Source of the DNA: Nocardiopsis alborubida
GTDB taxonomy: Bacteria > Actinomycetota > Actinomycetes > Streptosporangiales > Streptosporangiaceae
Assembly (NCBI RefSeq): GCF_012396365.1
Contig: NZ_JAAXPG010000005.1
Coordinates: forward strand, 186,001 to 250,000
DNA: 64,000 bases
Direction of reading: 5' to 3'
Part shown: piece by piece, positions 9,649-18,061 of the stretch
Position numbering within the stretch: the first letter of the stretch is position 1
How the letters are laid out: every line of letters starts with the position of its first letter
Program-made: the position numbers and the translations under genes
The notes under the pieces: model-generated
Seen by the model: the letters and a program-made list of their open reading frames with translations, nothing else
What the model was told of the DNA's origin: nothing
Database searches by the model: none

Positions 9649-10944
9649 CTAACGCACGGCGACGAAGTCCTCCGGGTCGCGCGGCGGCCTCTCGCCCGGC
9701 GCCTCGGCCGCGTGACCCACGGCCACCGCGCCCATCGGCCGCCACTCCTCGGGCACCTCCAGCACCTCGCGCACCACGTCCGCGCAGAACATGGTCGAGG
9801 AGACCCAGGCCGACCCCAGCCCCTCCACGGCCAGCCCCACCAGCAGGTTCTGCACCCCGGCGCCCATCGCCACCAGGAACATCGACCGCTCGGCGTCGGC
9901 CCGGCGCGCGTCCGGGTAGGGGTGCGCGCCATCGGCCACCAGGAAGGGCACCACCAGGTACGGCGCGCCGCGCAGCACGTCGCCGCGCCGCGTGCGCCGG
10001 GCGATCTGCTCCTCGGTGAACCCGTCGCCGCGCAGGTCCGCCACCCACGCCGCGAGCATCGCGTCCAGCAGCCGCTTGCGCGTGTGCGCCGACTCCACCA
10101 GCACGAAGCGCCACGGCGTGGTGTGGTGCGGCGCGGGGGCCGTCACCGCCGCGGCCACCGCCCGGCGCACCGCCGCCGGGTCCACCGGCGCGTCGGTGAA
10201 CGAGCGCACCGTCCGCCGGGCCGGGATCACGTCCCGCGACCCGTACCGGAACAGGTCGGCGTCGGCCGGGCGGACCAGCACCGCGGCTCCGGGGCCGTCC
10301 TCCTCGGTGACCAGGTCGCCCAGGCCGCTGACCACCGCGACCGGGACCCGGTTCGTCTTGCCCTTGACCAGCTCGCCCGCCCCGGCGATCTCGTCGGCCA
10401 CCGCGTTGACGGTCGCCTCCATGAGGTTGCCGTGGGTGTCGGCGGTGCCGCGCAGGTCCTGCACGGCGGACAGCCCGGCGGCGCCGATGGCCACGTCGGT
10501 CTGCCCGATCCTCCACGGCCGCCCGAAGGTGTCGGAAACGATCACGCCGACGTTCACGCCGAGGCGCTCGCGCAGCCCGGCGCGCAGCGCGCGGGCGGAG
10601 GCGTCGGAGTCCTCGGGCAGAAGCAGCACGGTGCCGGGCTCGACGTTGGAGGCGTCCACCCCCGCGGCGGCCATGACCAGTCCCTGCCGGGTCTGCATGA
10701 TCCCGGTCCTGCCCGCGCGGGCCACCACCCGGACGGTCTCGGAGGCGACCGCCTCCTCCCGGTCCATGCGGCGGGCGCGGCCCTCGGCCTTGCTGACGAC
10801 CTTGGAGGTGACCACGAGGATGTCCCCGTCGGCCAGCGCGACCCCGGAGGCGGACACCGCCTCGGCGACCAGGGCCGACAGGTCGTCGCCCGACCGCACC
10901 TCGGGGATGCCGCCGAGCCCGCGCACGCGCAGTTCGGCGCTCAC
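9649..10944 (-). CDS. fbiB: Coenzyme F420:L-glutamate ligase with C-terminal FMN reductase domain
   Basis: A 431-residue bifunctional F420 enzyme. Residues 1-245 are the CofE-type GTP-dependent gamma-glutamyl ligase ([34 protein letters not shown]), which adds glutamates to F420-0. Residues 250-431 are a nitroreductase-fold FMN domain ([25 protein letters not shown]) that in mycobacteria reduces dehydro-F420-0. The GTG start (10942-10944) overlaps the fbiA stop by 4 bases, so they form one translationally coupled unit. A palindromic repeat sits 5 bases beyond its TAG stop and may end the transcript. Confidence 0.95.
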   Translation of the reverse strand: MSAELRVRGLGGIPEVRSGDDLSALVAEAVSASGVALADGDILVVTSKVVSKAEGRARRMDREEAVASETVRVVARAGRTGIMQTRQGLVMAAAGVDASNVEPGTVLLLPEDSDASARALRAGLRERLGVNVGVIVSDTFGRPWRIGQTDVAIGAAGLSAVQDLRGTADTHGNLMEATVNAVADEIAGAGELVKGKTNRVPVAVVSGLGDLVTEEDGPGAAVLVRPADADLFRYGSRDVIPARRTVRSFTDAPVDPAAVRRAVAAAVTAPAPHHTTPWRFVLVESAHTRKRLLDAMLAAWVADLRGDGFTEEQIARRTRRGDVLRGAPYLVVPFLVADGAHPYPDARRADAERSMFLVAMGAGVQNLLVGLAVEGLGSAWVSSTMFCADVVREVLEVPEEWRPMGAVAVGHAAEAPGERPPRDPEDFVAVR

Positions 10945-11930
10945 TCGCCGCCTCCCCGCCCGCGTGCCAGCTCCACGGCCAGGTCCACGGCCGCCCGCGC
11001 GATGGCCTCGGTGGCGGCGGGGTCGCTCATGTACAGGGGACGCGAGCGCACCTCGATCCCCTCCACCTCGGTGCCCGCGTCGGCCTCGTCCACCAGCCAG
11101 CCGTCCAGCAGGTCGGCGCCCAGGTGCGCGGCGACCGCGCCCGCGCTGGTCTCCACCCCGATCGCGGTCAGGCAGGCGTCGGCCATGCCGCGCACCGGCG
11201 CGCCGCCGATGATGGGGGAGACGCCCACCACGGTCTTGTCCACCATGGCCTCGCGGATTCCGGGGACGCCCAGGACGGAGCCCACGCTGACCACCGGGTT
11301 GGACGGGGGCAGGATCACGGCGTCGGCCCCGGCGATCGCCTCCAGCACGCCGGGCGCGGGCTTGGCGGTCTCGGCGCCGACGCTGACGATCTGTTCGGCG
11401 GGCAGCGCCGCGCGGTGCCGGATCCACCACTCCTGGAAGTGGATGGCCCGGCGTCCCTCCCCGTCGTCGACGACCACGTGCGTCTCGACCTGGTCGTCGG
11501 TCATCGGCAGCAGCCGCACGCCCGGCCGCCACCGGTCGCACAGCGCCTCGGTGACCGCCGAGAGGGGGAACCCGGCGGCGAGCATCTGCGCCCGCACGAT
11601 GTGGGTGGCGGTGTCACGGTCGCCCAGACCGAACCAGGTGGGCTTCATCCCGTAGGCGGCGAGCTCCTCCTTGACGGTGAAGGACTCGTCGGTCCGGCCC
11701 CAGCCCTGCTCCTCGTTGATCCCCCCGCCGAGGGTGTACATCACCGTGTCCAGATCCGGACAGATCCTCAGCCCGAACAGGGTGATGTCGTCACCGGTGT
11801 TGCCGATGACGGTGATGCTGCTGTCTGTGGTGTGCTCTTCGGTGGCCGACGCCACGGTTCCGAGCGCGGCCCTGAGGCCGCGGAGGAACCGCGCGCCGCC
11901 GATACCGCCAGCCGGTACGACTATCCGCAT
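10941..11930 (-). CDS. fbiA: 2-phospho-L-lactate transferase family protein (dehydro-F420-0 synthesis)
   Basis: A 329-residue CofD/FbiA enzyme. It joins FO to a GDP-activated three-carbon acid (phosphoenolpyruvate-derived in actinobacteria) to give dehydro-F420-0. Family motifs are near the N-terminus: [14 protein letters not shown] (7-20) and GNTGDD (43-48); [15 protein letters not shown] and [15 protein letters not shown] follow. ATG 11930 is where the family usually begins (MRIVVPAGG). It leads the fbiA-fbiB unit and is divergent from a membrane repeat protein gene. No fbiD (guanylyltransferase) is in the window. Confidence 0.95.
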   Translation of the reverse strand: MRIVVPAGGIGGARFLRGLRAALGTVASATEEHTTDSSITVIGNTGDDITLFGLRICPDLDTVMYTLGGGINEEQGWGRTDESFTVKEELAAYGMKPTWFGLGDRDTATHIVRAQMLAAGFPLSAVTEALCDRWRPGVRLLPMTDDQVETHVVVDDGEGRRAIHFQEWWIRHRAALPAEQIVSVGAETAKPAPGVLEAIAGADAVILPPSNPVVSVGSVLGVPGIREAMVDKTVVGVSPIIGGAPVRGMADACLTAIGVETSAGAVAAHLGADLLDGWLVDEADAGTEVEGIEVRSRPLYMSDPAATEAIARAAVDLAVELARGRGGGE

Positions 11931-12170
11931 GCGTCCAAGTCTGGCAGTCTGGAAGCGTGTATGGGTCGTCTGCCCCGCCGTGGGCACGATCCGTGCGTGA
12001 CCGTTCCGGTATCGGAGGTCCGTGAACTCCGGGGCTGCGGTCGCCATCCCACTCTTCGGCCCCGCCCGGTGTCCCCACATCCATGCCCGGACGCGGCCGA
12101 TCCACACGTGACAGCCCGACGCCGTTTCCATCGACCCGACGGCGAAGCAGCAGTAGATGGGGAACCTCTC

Positions 12171-13538
12171 TTGAAGAACGAAACGCTAGAACGCCTGCGC
12201 CTTCCGGGGGCCTGGGTCCTGATCGGGGCCGTGGGCGCGTTCATGCTCTCCGGCCTGATCAACCTGGCTGCCGGATCGAGCTACCCGAACTCCTTCGCCG
12301 GGACGATGACCTCGGCGGGCCCCAGCTTCTTCGGTCTCACCGTCGTGGTGCTGCTGGCCGCGGCGGTGGCCCTGGTGCTGACCGGCGAGCGTACGCGGTC
12401 CTCCGCCCAGCCGATCGTGCTCATCGCCATGGTCATGAGCGGTGTGGGGCTGCTGTTCGCCCTGATCAGCCTGATCACCGCCTTCGTCTGGGGGGCCGAG
12501 GTCGACAACATGGGTCTGGCCTTCGCGGACTTCGTGTCCACGCTCGGCTCCGGTGCGGTGCTCGGTCTCCTCGGCTTCGCGCTGCTCAAGGTCTTCAACG
12601 ACCCCACTCTGGTCCCCAGGGCGGCGCCCCAGCAGAACGCCTACCCGCAGCAGTTCCCGCCCGCCACCGGCGCGCAGCAGTCCTTCGCCCAGCCGGTCTA
12701 CCCGGGCCAGCCCGCCGACCCGACCCAGAGCGCCGCCCAGCAGTACGGCGTGGACCCGGCGCAGCAGCAGGCCTACGGTCAGCAGTACGGCGCGGACACC
12801 GCCCAGCAGCAGTACGGCACGGGCGCGCAGCAGGCGTACGGTCAGCAGTACGGGGTCGACCCGGCGCAGCAGCAGTACGGCACGGGCGCGCAGCAGGCCT
12901 ACGGTCAGCAGTACGGGACCGACGCCTCCGGGCAGCAGCCCGTCCAGCAGGGTTACGAGCAGCAGGGCTACGACGCCGCCCAGCAGTACGGCGCGGACGC
13001 CTCGCAGCAGTACGGCGCCGACCCCGCCCAGCAGTACGGCGCGGACCCGGCGCAGCAGCAGGCCTACGGTCAGCAGTACGGAACCGACCCGGCCGTCCAG
13101 CAGTACGGGGTCGACCCGGCGCAGCAGCAGTACGGCACGGGCGCGCAGCAGGCCTACGGTCAGCAGTACGGCACCGACGCCTCCGGGCAGCAGGCCGCCT
13201 ACGGCCAGCCTGGCGAGTACGCCTACGACCCGTCCCAGTACGCCCCGCAGGGCACCGAGCAGCAGCCCGCCTCCGGTGAGCAGGCCGCCCAGGACGCGAT
13301 CCAGTACGGCTGGTACCAGGGCGCTGACCAGGGACAGCAGGCGCAGGACACCCCGGCCGACAGCAATCTTGATCCTTTCTTTAACTCCGGTGAGAACAAC
13401 GGTAACCAGACGCCCGGACAGGGTGGGGGATCGTACGGAGGCCAGTACGGACCGGGCGCCGGATACGGCTCTGACCAGCAGGGACAGGGCGGCACCGGTG
13501 GCCAGCAGGGGTGGTACGGCGGCGAGGAGAAGCGCTGA
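12171..13538 (+). CDS. Four-helix membrane protein with a long Gln/Tyr/Gly repeat tail
   Basis: A 455-residue protein of unknown function. Residues 1-145 hold about four hydrophobic helices. The rest is a low-complexity tail rich in Q, Y, G, A, D and P, with 13 copies of QQYG in units such as QQYGVDPAQQQ and QQYGTGAQQAYG, ending GGQQGWYGGEEKR. The only start giving the whole first helix is TTG 12171, preceded by GATGGGGAA. The tail resembles intrinsically disordered, prion-like sequence and is probably cytoplasmic. The DNA repeats have expanded by duplication. It lies between fbiA and whiB; a link to either is not shown. A second, shorter example is the N-terminus of the gene at 37862. Confidence 0.8.
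   Translation: MKNETLERLRLPGAWVLIGAVGAFMLSGLINLAAGSSYPNSFAGTMTSAGPSFFGLTVVVLLAAAVALVLTGERTRSSAQPIVLIAMVMSGVGLLFALISLITAFVWGAEVDNMGLAFADFVSTLGSGAVLGLLGFALLKVFNDPTLVPRAAPQQNAYPQQFPPATGAQQSFAQPVYPGQPADPTQSAAQQYGVDPAQQQAYGQQYGADTAQQQYGTGAQQAYGQQYGVDPAQQQYGTGAQQAYGQQYGTDASGQQPVQQGYEQQGYDAAQQYGADASQQYGADPAQQYGADPAQQQAYGQQYGTDPAVQQYGVDPAQQQYGTGAQQAYGQQYGTDASGQQAAYGQPGEYAYDPSQYAPQGTEQQPASGEQAAQDAIQYGWYQGADQGQQAQDTPADSNLDPFFNSGENNGNQTPGQGGGSYGGQYGPGAGYGSDQQGQGGTGGQQGWYGGEEKR
12738..13172 (+). repeat. In-gene imperfect tandem repeats coding QQYG units
   Basis: Blocks built on CAGCAGTACGG recur with spacers coding VDPAQQQ, TGAQQAYG, ADPA or TDASG. Several blocks of 40 bases or more are near-identical, so copy number is likely to vary between strains by recombination or slippage. 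Confidence 0.8.
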
Positions 13539-13587
13539 CCCGGCTCCGGAGGCCCGCGCTCCCCACCGCCTCGGAAGGTCGTGAATT

Positions 13588-13664
13588 GCGTGGTAATTCG
13601 CAGAACGGACATCACCGGACTGCCGCTGGCGGTTCGTTGCATGATATTCAGTGGATTACCACGC
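13588..13664. promoter_or_regulatory. Widely spaced inverted repeat upstream of whiB
   Basis: GCGTGGTAAT (13588-13597) and its exact complement ATTACCACGC (13655-13664) lie 57 bases apart, upstream of the predicted whiB promoter. The arrangement suggests two half-sites bridged by a DNA-bending or oligomeric regulator. Confidence 0.5.
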
Positions 13665-13671
13665 AGGGCGC

Positions 13672-13701
13672 TTGACTCTCAGCAAGCGACCCGCGTGTAA
13701 T
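13672..13701 (+). promoter_or_regulatory. Predicted housekeeping-type promoter of whiB
   Basis: TTGACT (13672-13677) and TGTAAT (13696-13701) are 18 bases apart, about 75 bases before the start codon. Both hexamers are close to the vegetative sigma consensus and stand out in GC-rich surroundings. Confidence 0.55.
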
Positions 13702-13776
13702 TTCAAGGTGGGATTCCACCCGGCCCGGGGGACGAAAAGGGCCGGGGACATCTATGGGGGGCAACAGGAGGTGCGC

Positions 13777-14064
13777 ATGAGCGAGGTCATCCCGCTGGCG
13801 CACGGCTCAGACGAGGATCTGGGCTGGCAGGAACGTGCCCTGTGCGCGCAGACCGACCCGGAGGCGTTCTTCCCCGAGAAGGGCGGCTCGACGCGGGAAG
13901 CCAAGAAGGTCTGCCAGTCGTGCGAGGTACGTGCGGAGTGCCTGGAATACGCGCTGGAGCACGATGAGCGCTTCGGCATCTGGGGGGGACTCTCCGAACG
14001 CGAGCGCCGCAGGCTGAAGAAAGCCGCCGGGGGAGATTTCGATTTCCTGGCGGAGATGCTCTAG
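13777..14064 (+). CDS. whiB: WhiB-type [4Fe-4S] developmental transcription regulator
   Basis: A 95-residue Wbl protein. The four cluster cysteines are C23, C46, C49 and C55 (C-X22-C-X2-C-X5-C), followed by the GIWGG turn (68-72) and a basic DNA-contact tail SERERRRLKK. The core matches the founding Streptomyces WhiB and mycobacterial WhiB2 group (CAQTDPEAFFPEKGGSTREA). With WhiA it controls sporulation septation and chromosome segregation genes. CAGGAGG lies 6 bases before ATG 13777. The fbiAB-whiB neighbourhood is conserved in Streptomyces, supporting orthology. The acidic end (DFDFLAEML) is a little longer than in Streptomyces. Confidence 0.93.
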   Translation: MSEVIPLAHGSDEDLGWQERALCAQTDPEAFFPEKGGSTREAKKVCQSCEVRAECLEYALEHDERFGIWGGLSERERRRLKKAAGGDFDFLAEML

Positions 14065-14078
14065 GGCCGCGTGCTGGG

Positions 14079-14111
14079 ACGCGCGTCCGGGTCACGAGCC
14101 CGGGCGCGCGT
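14079..14111 (+). terminator. whiB terminator
   Basis: A 13-base stem (14079-14091 with 14099-14111, one wobble pair) and a 7-base loop, 14 bases after the whiB stop and followed by TTTC. Confidence 0.8.
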
Positions 14112-14485
14112 TTCTCATATCCGCCCCCTTCCCAGGGGCGCGGCGATTGCGTCCGTGACGCGGCGGGAGGCGGTAATGCTCCGATATGGCGAATGACATT
14201 CGGACGTGTGTTCGGATTCGGTGTTGCCGCCGTGGGGGGAATGCTCCGATATGGCCGGGCCGCAGCGGCGTGTGACGAATAGGCCCGTAATGGTGCCGAG
14301 TGGCGTAGGGTGATGTCCCGCGCGGGCCGTGTCCGGCCCCGACGAGGTCATGAGGGCCGCGGCCGGCCGTGACGTCCCGCGCGCGGACCGCGTCCGGAGC
14401 GCGGTCGCGCCCGTCGGTCCGGCCCGGCCGGACCCGCGGACCCGATCGGGGCCGCGCCCCCTCCCGGAGAGAACCCACCACAGCC
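14112..14485. promoter_or_regulatory. whiB-glycosyltransferase intergenic region with a 16-base direct repeat
   Basis: The whiB terminator is followed by about 370 bases with no credible gene. It contains two exact copies of AATGCTCCGATATGGC (14175-14190 and 14240-14255), 65 bases apart start to start, or about six helical turns, so a protein could bind both on one face. They are candidate operators for the downstream glycosyltransferase gene. The rest shows nothing clear; no promoter hexamers are convincing. Confidence 0.5.
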
Positions 14486-17400
14486 GTGCCTGACCAGGAT
14501 TTCGCCCGACACGTCGTCACCGCGGTCATCGTGTCCCACGACGGCGCCCGCTGGCTGCCCGAGACGATGCAGGCGCTGCGCGACCAGTCCTGGCCCGTGC
14601 AGCGGGCCGTCGCCGCCGACACCGGCAGCGCCGACGACAGCGCCGACGTCCTGGCCCGGTTCCTGCCCGCCGACGCCGTCGTGGGCCTGCCCGCCAGCAC
14701 AGGGTACGGCGACGCCGTCCGTGCCGCCCTGGAACTGCCGCGCTCCACCAGCGCCGTACGCGGCTTCGACGAGGACGCCACCGAGTGGATCTGGCTGATC
14801 CACGACGACCTCACCCCGGACCGGGACGCCCTCGCCCACCTGCTGGACGCCGCCGACCAGGACCCCCGCGCCGCCGTCCTGGGCCCCAAGCTGCGCGACT
14901 GGTTCGACCGCCGTCTCCTGGTGGAGGCGGGCGTGACCATCGACGGCGCCGGCCGCCGCGAGACCGGGCTGGAACAGCGCGAGTTCGACCACGGCCAGCA
15001 CGACGGCACGCGCCAGGTCCTCGCGGTCTCCAGCGCGGGCATGCTCGTCCGCCGCGACGTGTGGGACCGCCTCGGCGGCTTCGACCCCTCCCTGCCGCTG
15101 TTCCGTGACGACATCGACTTCTGCTGGCGGGTGGGCGGTGCCGGGCTGCGCGCCCTGCTCGTCACCGACGCGGTCGCCTACCACGCCGAGGCCTCCGCCC
15201 GGCGCCGCCGCCCCATCTCCGCCACCCGCAACCATCCGCGCCGGGTGGACCGCCGCCACGCCGTCTTCGTGCTGCTGGCCAACCTGCCCCCGGGCGGGAT
15301 GGTGGCAGCGCTGCTGCGCAACTCCGTGGCCTCGCTGCTGCGCGTGGTGGGGTACCTGCTCATCAAGCAGCCCGCCAACGCCCTGGACGAGGCCGCCGCG
15401 ATCACCCTGGTCTACATGCGGCCGCTCCGGCTGGTGCGCGCCCGCTTCCAGCGCCGCCGCGACCGCCGCCGCACCTACAGCGCCATCCGGCCCTTCCTCG
15501 CGCGCGGCGTGGCCATGCGCCAGGTGCACGACGTGGTCACCGGAATCCTGTCCGGCGAGCCCGTGCGCAACACCCCCGGCCGCCACCAGGCCGTCACCGC
15601 GCCACCCGTCGCCGAGGAAGAGGACGAGGTTCCCACCGACACCGCCGGCTTCGTGCGCAGCGTGCTCCTGCGCCCCGGGGTTCTGCTGGTCCTCGCCCTG
15701 ACCGCGGTCGCCCTCGTCGCCGAGCGCTCCCTGCTCCTGGGCGACCTCCTCGCGGGCGGCGCCCTGCCCCCGGTCGCGGGTGGCGCGGGCGACCTGTGGA
15801 ACCTCTACCTCTCCGGAAGTCCCGACAGCGGACTCGGCGTGAACGACCCGGTCCCGCCCTATGTCGGCCTGCTCGCCCTGCTGTCCACGCTCACCCTGGG
15901 CAAGCCCTGGCTGGCCGTCACGATCGTCCTGCTGGGCTGCGTACCCCTGTCCGGGCTGACCGCCTACCTGCTCGCCCGCGAGGTGCTGGGCTTCGGCCCC
16001 GCCCGCCTGTGGATGGCCGCGGCCTACGCGCTGCTGCCGGCGGCCACCGGCGCGGTAGCCCAGGGCCGCCTGGGCACCGCCCTGGTCCACGTCCTGCTGC
16101 CGGTGCTGGGACTGCTGCTGGTGCGGCTGGTGTCGATGCCGCCCAAGCCCTCGCGCCGCGCGGCCTGGGGGGTGGGCCTGGTCCTGACGGTCGCCACCGC
16201 GTCCGTCCCGATGGTGTGGCTGTTGTCACTGGTCACGGGCCTGCTGGTGGCCGTCGCCTTCGGCCACCTGGGCCGCCGGATCTACGTCAGCGTCGCGCTG
16301 GGGCTGTCCGTCCCGCTCGTGCTGCTGATGCCGTGGACGCTCGAACTGCTCCTGCACCCCAGCCTGTGGCTGCTGGAGGCCGGGCTGCACCGCCCCGAGC
16401 TGTCGGCGCCGGGCGCCACCCCGCAGGAGCTGCTCATGCTCTCGCCGGGCGGCCCCGGGACGCCGCCGTTCTGGGTCACGGCCGGGTTCGCCGTGGCCGC
16501 GCTGTGCTCCCTGCTGCTGCTCCGCAACCGGATGCTGGCCGCGGCGGGGTGGTCGCTCGCCCTGTTCGGGATCCTCGTGGCCATCCTGATCAGCCGGGTG
16601 GTCGTCGAGCCCTACTACGGCGGCCCCCCGGCGCCGGTCTGGCCCGGGGTGGCCCTGACCTTCGCCGCCACGGCGGTGCTGCTGTCGGCGGCGACCGCCG
16701 CGCGCTCCTTCGGTGACATGGTGCGCCTGGGCGGGCCGCGGCGGGTCTTCGCGCTCGCCGTGGGACTGCTCGCCCTGGCGACCCCCGTCTGCGCCGCGGG
16801 CGTGTGGATGTGGGAGGGCGCGGGGGGACCGGTCACCGCGCGCGCCGACCCCGTCGTTCCCGGCGTGCTGGTCGGGGGCGGTGACTCCGACGACGGGGCG
16901 GGGGCCCGGCCGCGCACCCTCGTCGTCACCTCCGACGGAGGGGGCGGCGTGGACTACCTGGTCGTGCGCGGGCGCGAGCCGCGTCTGGGTGAGGAGCAGC
17001 TCGTGCCCGAGAGCGGGGTCCGCGAGGCGATGGACCGTGCGGTGGCCGAACTCGCCGTGGGCCAGGGCGGCGGCCAGATGTACACCCTGGCCGACTTCGG
17101 CATCCAGTACGTGCTCTACCCGCGCCCGGAGATCAGCGGACCCGCCGACGTCACTATGGTCGACACCCTGGACGGCACACCGGGACTGGAGCGCCAGTCG
17201 CTGTCGCAGCACTACGCGCTCTGGCGGCTGGCCGTCCCCACCGGCGCGCTGCGGGTGGTCTCCGAGGACGGCGTCGACGCCGAGGTCCTCGCGGTTCGGG
17301 GGGCCTCGGACGAGGTGAGCGCCCCGGTCCCGCGGGGCAGCACGGGGCGGCGGCTCGCTCTGGCGGAGGCCGCCGACAGCGGCTGGCGCGCCAGCCTGGA

Positions 17401-17887
17401 CGGCGTCGAACTGGACCCCGTCCCCACCCGGAGCGGAACCCAGTCCTGGGCGCTGCCCGTGGAGGGCGGCGAGCTGCGCGTCTGGCACACCGACTACGTC
17501 CGCGCGGCCTGGCTGCTCACGCAGGGACTCCTGCTCACGGTGGTCGCGGTCCTCGCCGCACCGGGTGTGCGGACCGAGGAGGACGTCCGGCTGATCGAGG
17601 CCACGCCCACGCCCCGTCCGCGGCGGCCGGAGCGGCTGCGGCGTTCGGGGAGGTCGCGCGGGTCCTCGCGTCGGGGCTCACGCGCCAGGTCCGGCCGCTC
17701 CGGAGCCGACGGTGAGGGCTCCGGCGTGCGCGCGGGCGGGGACGCCGAACCGGACGCGCCGGAGGGCGGCCCGGCCGCTCCCCCGGCTCCCGGGGAGGAC
17801 ACCGGCGCCCTGCCCGCGGTCCGGGGCAGGGGTCGTCGCCGGGGCACCCGCGGCGTGCGCAGGGGGGAGCAGCGCGGTGGTCGGTGA
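14486..17887 (+). CDS. Large membrane-anchored glycosyltransferase, family 2
   Basis: An 1133-residue protein. The N-terminal 230 residues are a GT-A fold family 2 domain: VTAVIVSHDGARWLPE start, an acidic donor site in WIWLIHDDLTPD, and the acceptor-side motif GGFDPSLPLFRDDIDFCWR. From about 385 to 800 come roughly twelve hydrophobic helices, then an extracytoplasmic domain, one more helix near 1015-1035 and a basic Arg/Ser-rich cytoplasmic tail. It probably builds or exports an envelope polysaccharide from a nucleotide or lipid-linked sugar. GTG 14486 is chosen because family similarity begins right after it; a weak GGAGAGAA precedes it. The next gene (DUF5719) and the manB block suggest a shared envelope role. 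Confidence 0.85.
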   Translation: MPDQDFARHVVTAVIVSHDGARWLPETMQALRDQSWPVQRAVAADTGSADDSADVLARFLPADAVVGLPASTGYGDAVRAALELPRSTSAVRGFDEDATEWIWLIHDDLTPDRDALAHLLDAADQDPRAAVLGPKLRDWFDRRLLVEAGVTIDGAGRRETGLEQREFDHGQHDGTRQVLAVSSAGMLVRRDVWDRLGGFDPSLPLFRDDIDFCWRVGGAGLRALLVTDAVAYHAEASARRRRPISATRNHPRRVDRRHAVFVLLANLPPGGMVAALLRNSVASLLRVVGYLLIKQPANALDEAAAITLVYMRPLRLVRARFQRRRDRRRTYSAIRPFLARGVAMRQVHDVVTGILSGEPVRNTPGRHQAVTAPPVAEEEDEVPTDTAGFVRSVLLRPGVLLVLALTAVALVAERSLLLGDLLAGGALPPVAGGAGDLWNLYLSGSPDSGLGVNDPVPPYVGLLALLSTLTLGKPWLAVTIVLLGCVPLSGLTAYLLAREVLGFGPARLWMAAAYALLPAATGAVAQGRLGTALVHVLLPVLGLLLVRLVSMPPKPSRRAAWGVGLVLTVATASVPMVWLLSLVTGLLVAVAFGHLGRRIYVSVALGLSVPLVLLMPWTLELLLHPSLWLLEAGLHRPELSAPGATPQELLMLSPGGPGTPPFWVTAGFAVAALCSLLLLRNRMLAAAGWSLALFGILVAILISRVVVEPYYGGPPAPVWPGVALTFAATAVLLSAATAARSFGDMVRLGGPRRVFALAVGLLALATPVCAAGVWMWEGAGGPVTARADPVVPGVLVGGGDSDDGAGARPRTLVVTSDGGGGVDYLVVRGREPRLGEEQLVPESGVREAMDRAVAELAVGQGGGQMYTLADFGIQYVLYPRPEISGPADVTMVDTLDGTPGLERQSLSQHYALWRLAVPTGALRVVSEDGVDAEVLAVRGASDEVSAPVPRGSTGRRLALAEAADSGWRASLDGVELDPVPTRSGTQSWALPVEGGELRVWHTDYVRAAWLLTQGLLLTVVAVLAAPGVRTEEDVRLIEATPTPRPRRPERLRRSGRSRGSSRRGSRARSGRSGADGEGSGVRAGGDAEPDAPEGGPAAPPAPGEDTGALPAVRGRGRRRGTRGVRRGEQRGGR

Positions 17888-18061
17888 CCGGGGGAGGCGG
17901 ACGCGTCCGGGGAACCCTGACGTCGGCGGGCGGATGGCGCACCCGGGACCGAGGGTGTGCCCGGTGGAGGCGCCGCGCCAGGGAGCAGCAGACGAGGAGA
18001 CCGGGACGGCCGGGCCGACCGGGCCCGCCGGACGTCCGGCACCGAGCGGGAGGACCAGGCC

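Noticed and set aside
12738..13172. Possible CRISPR array or non-coding satellite
   Set aside because: Units vary in length, all stay in one frame and encode QQYG repeats; there are no unique spacers.
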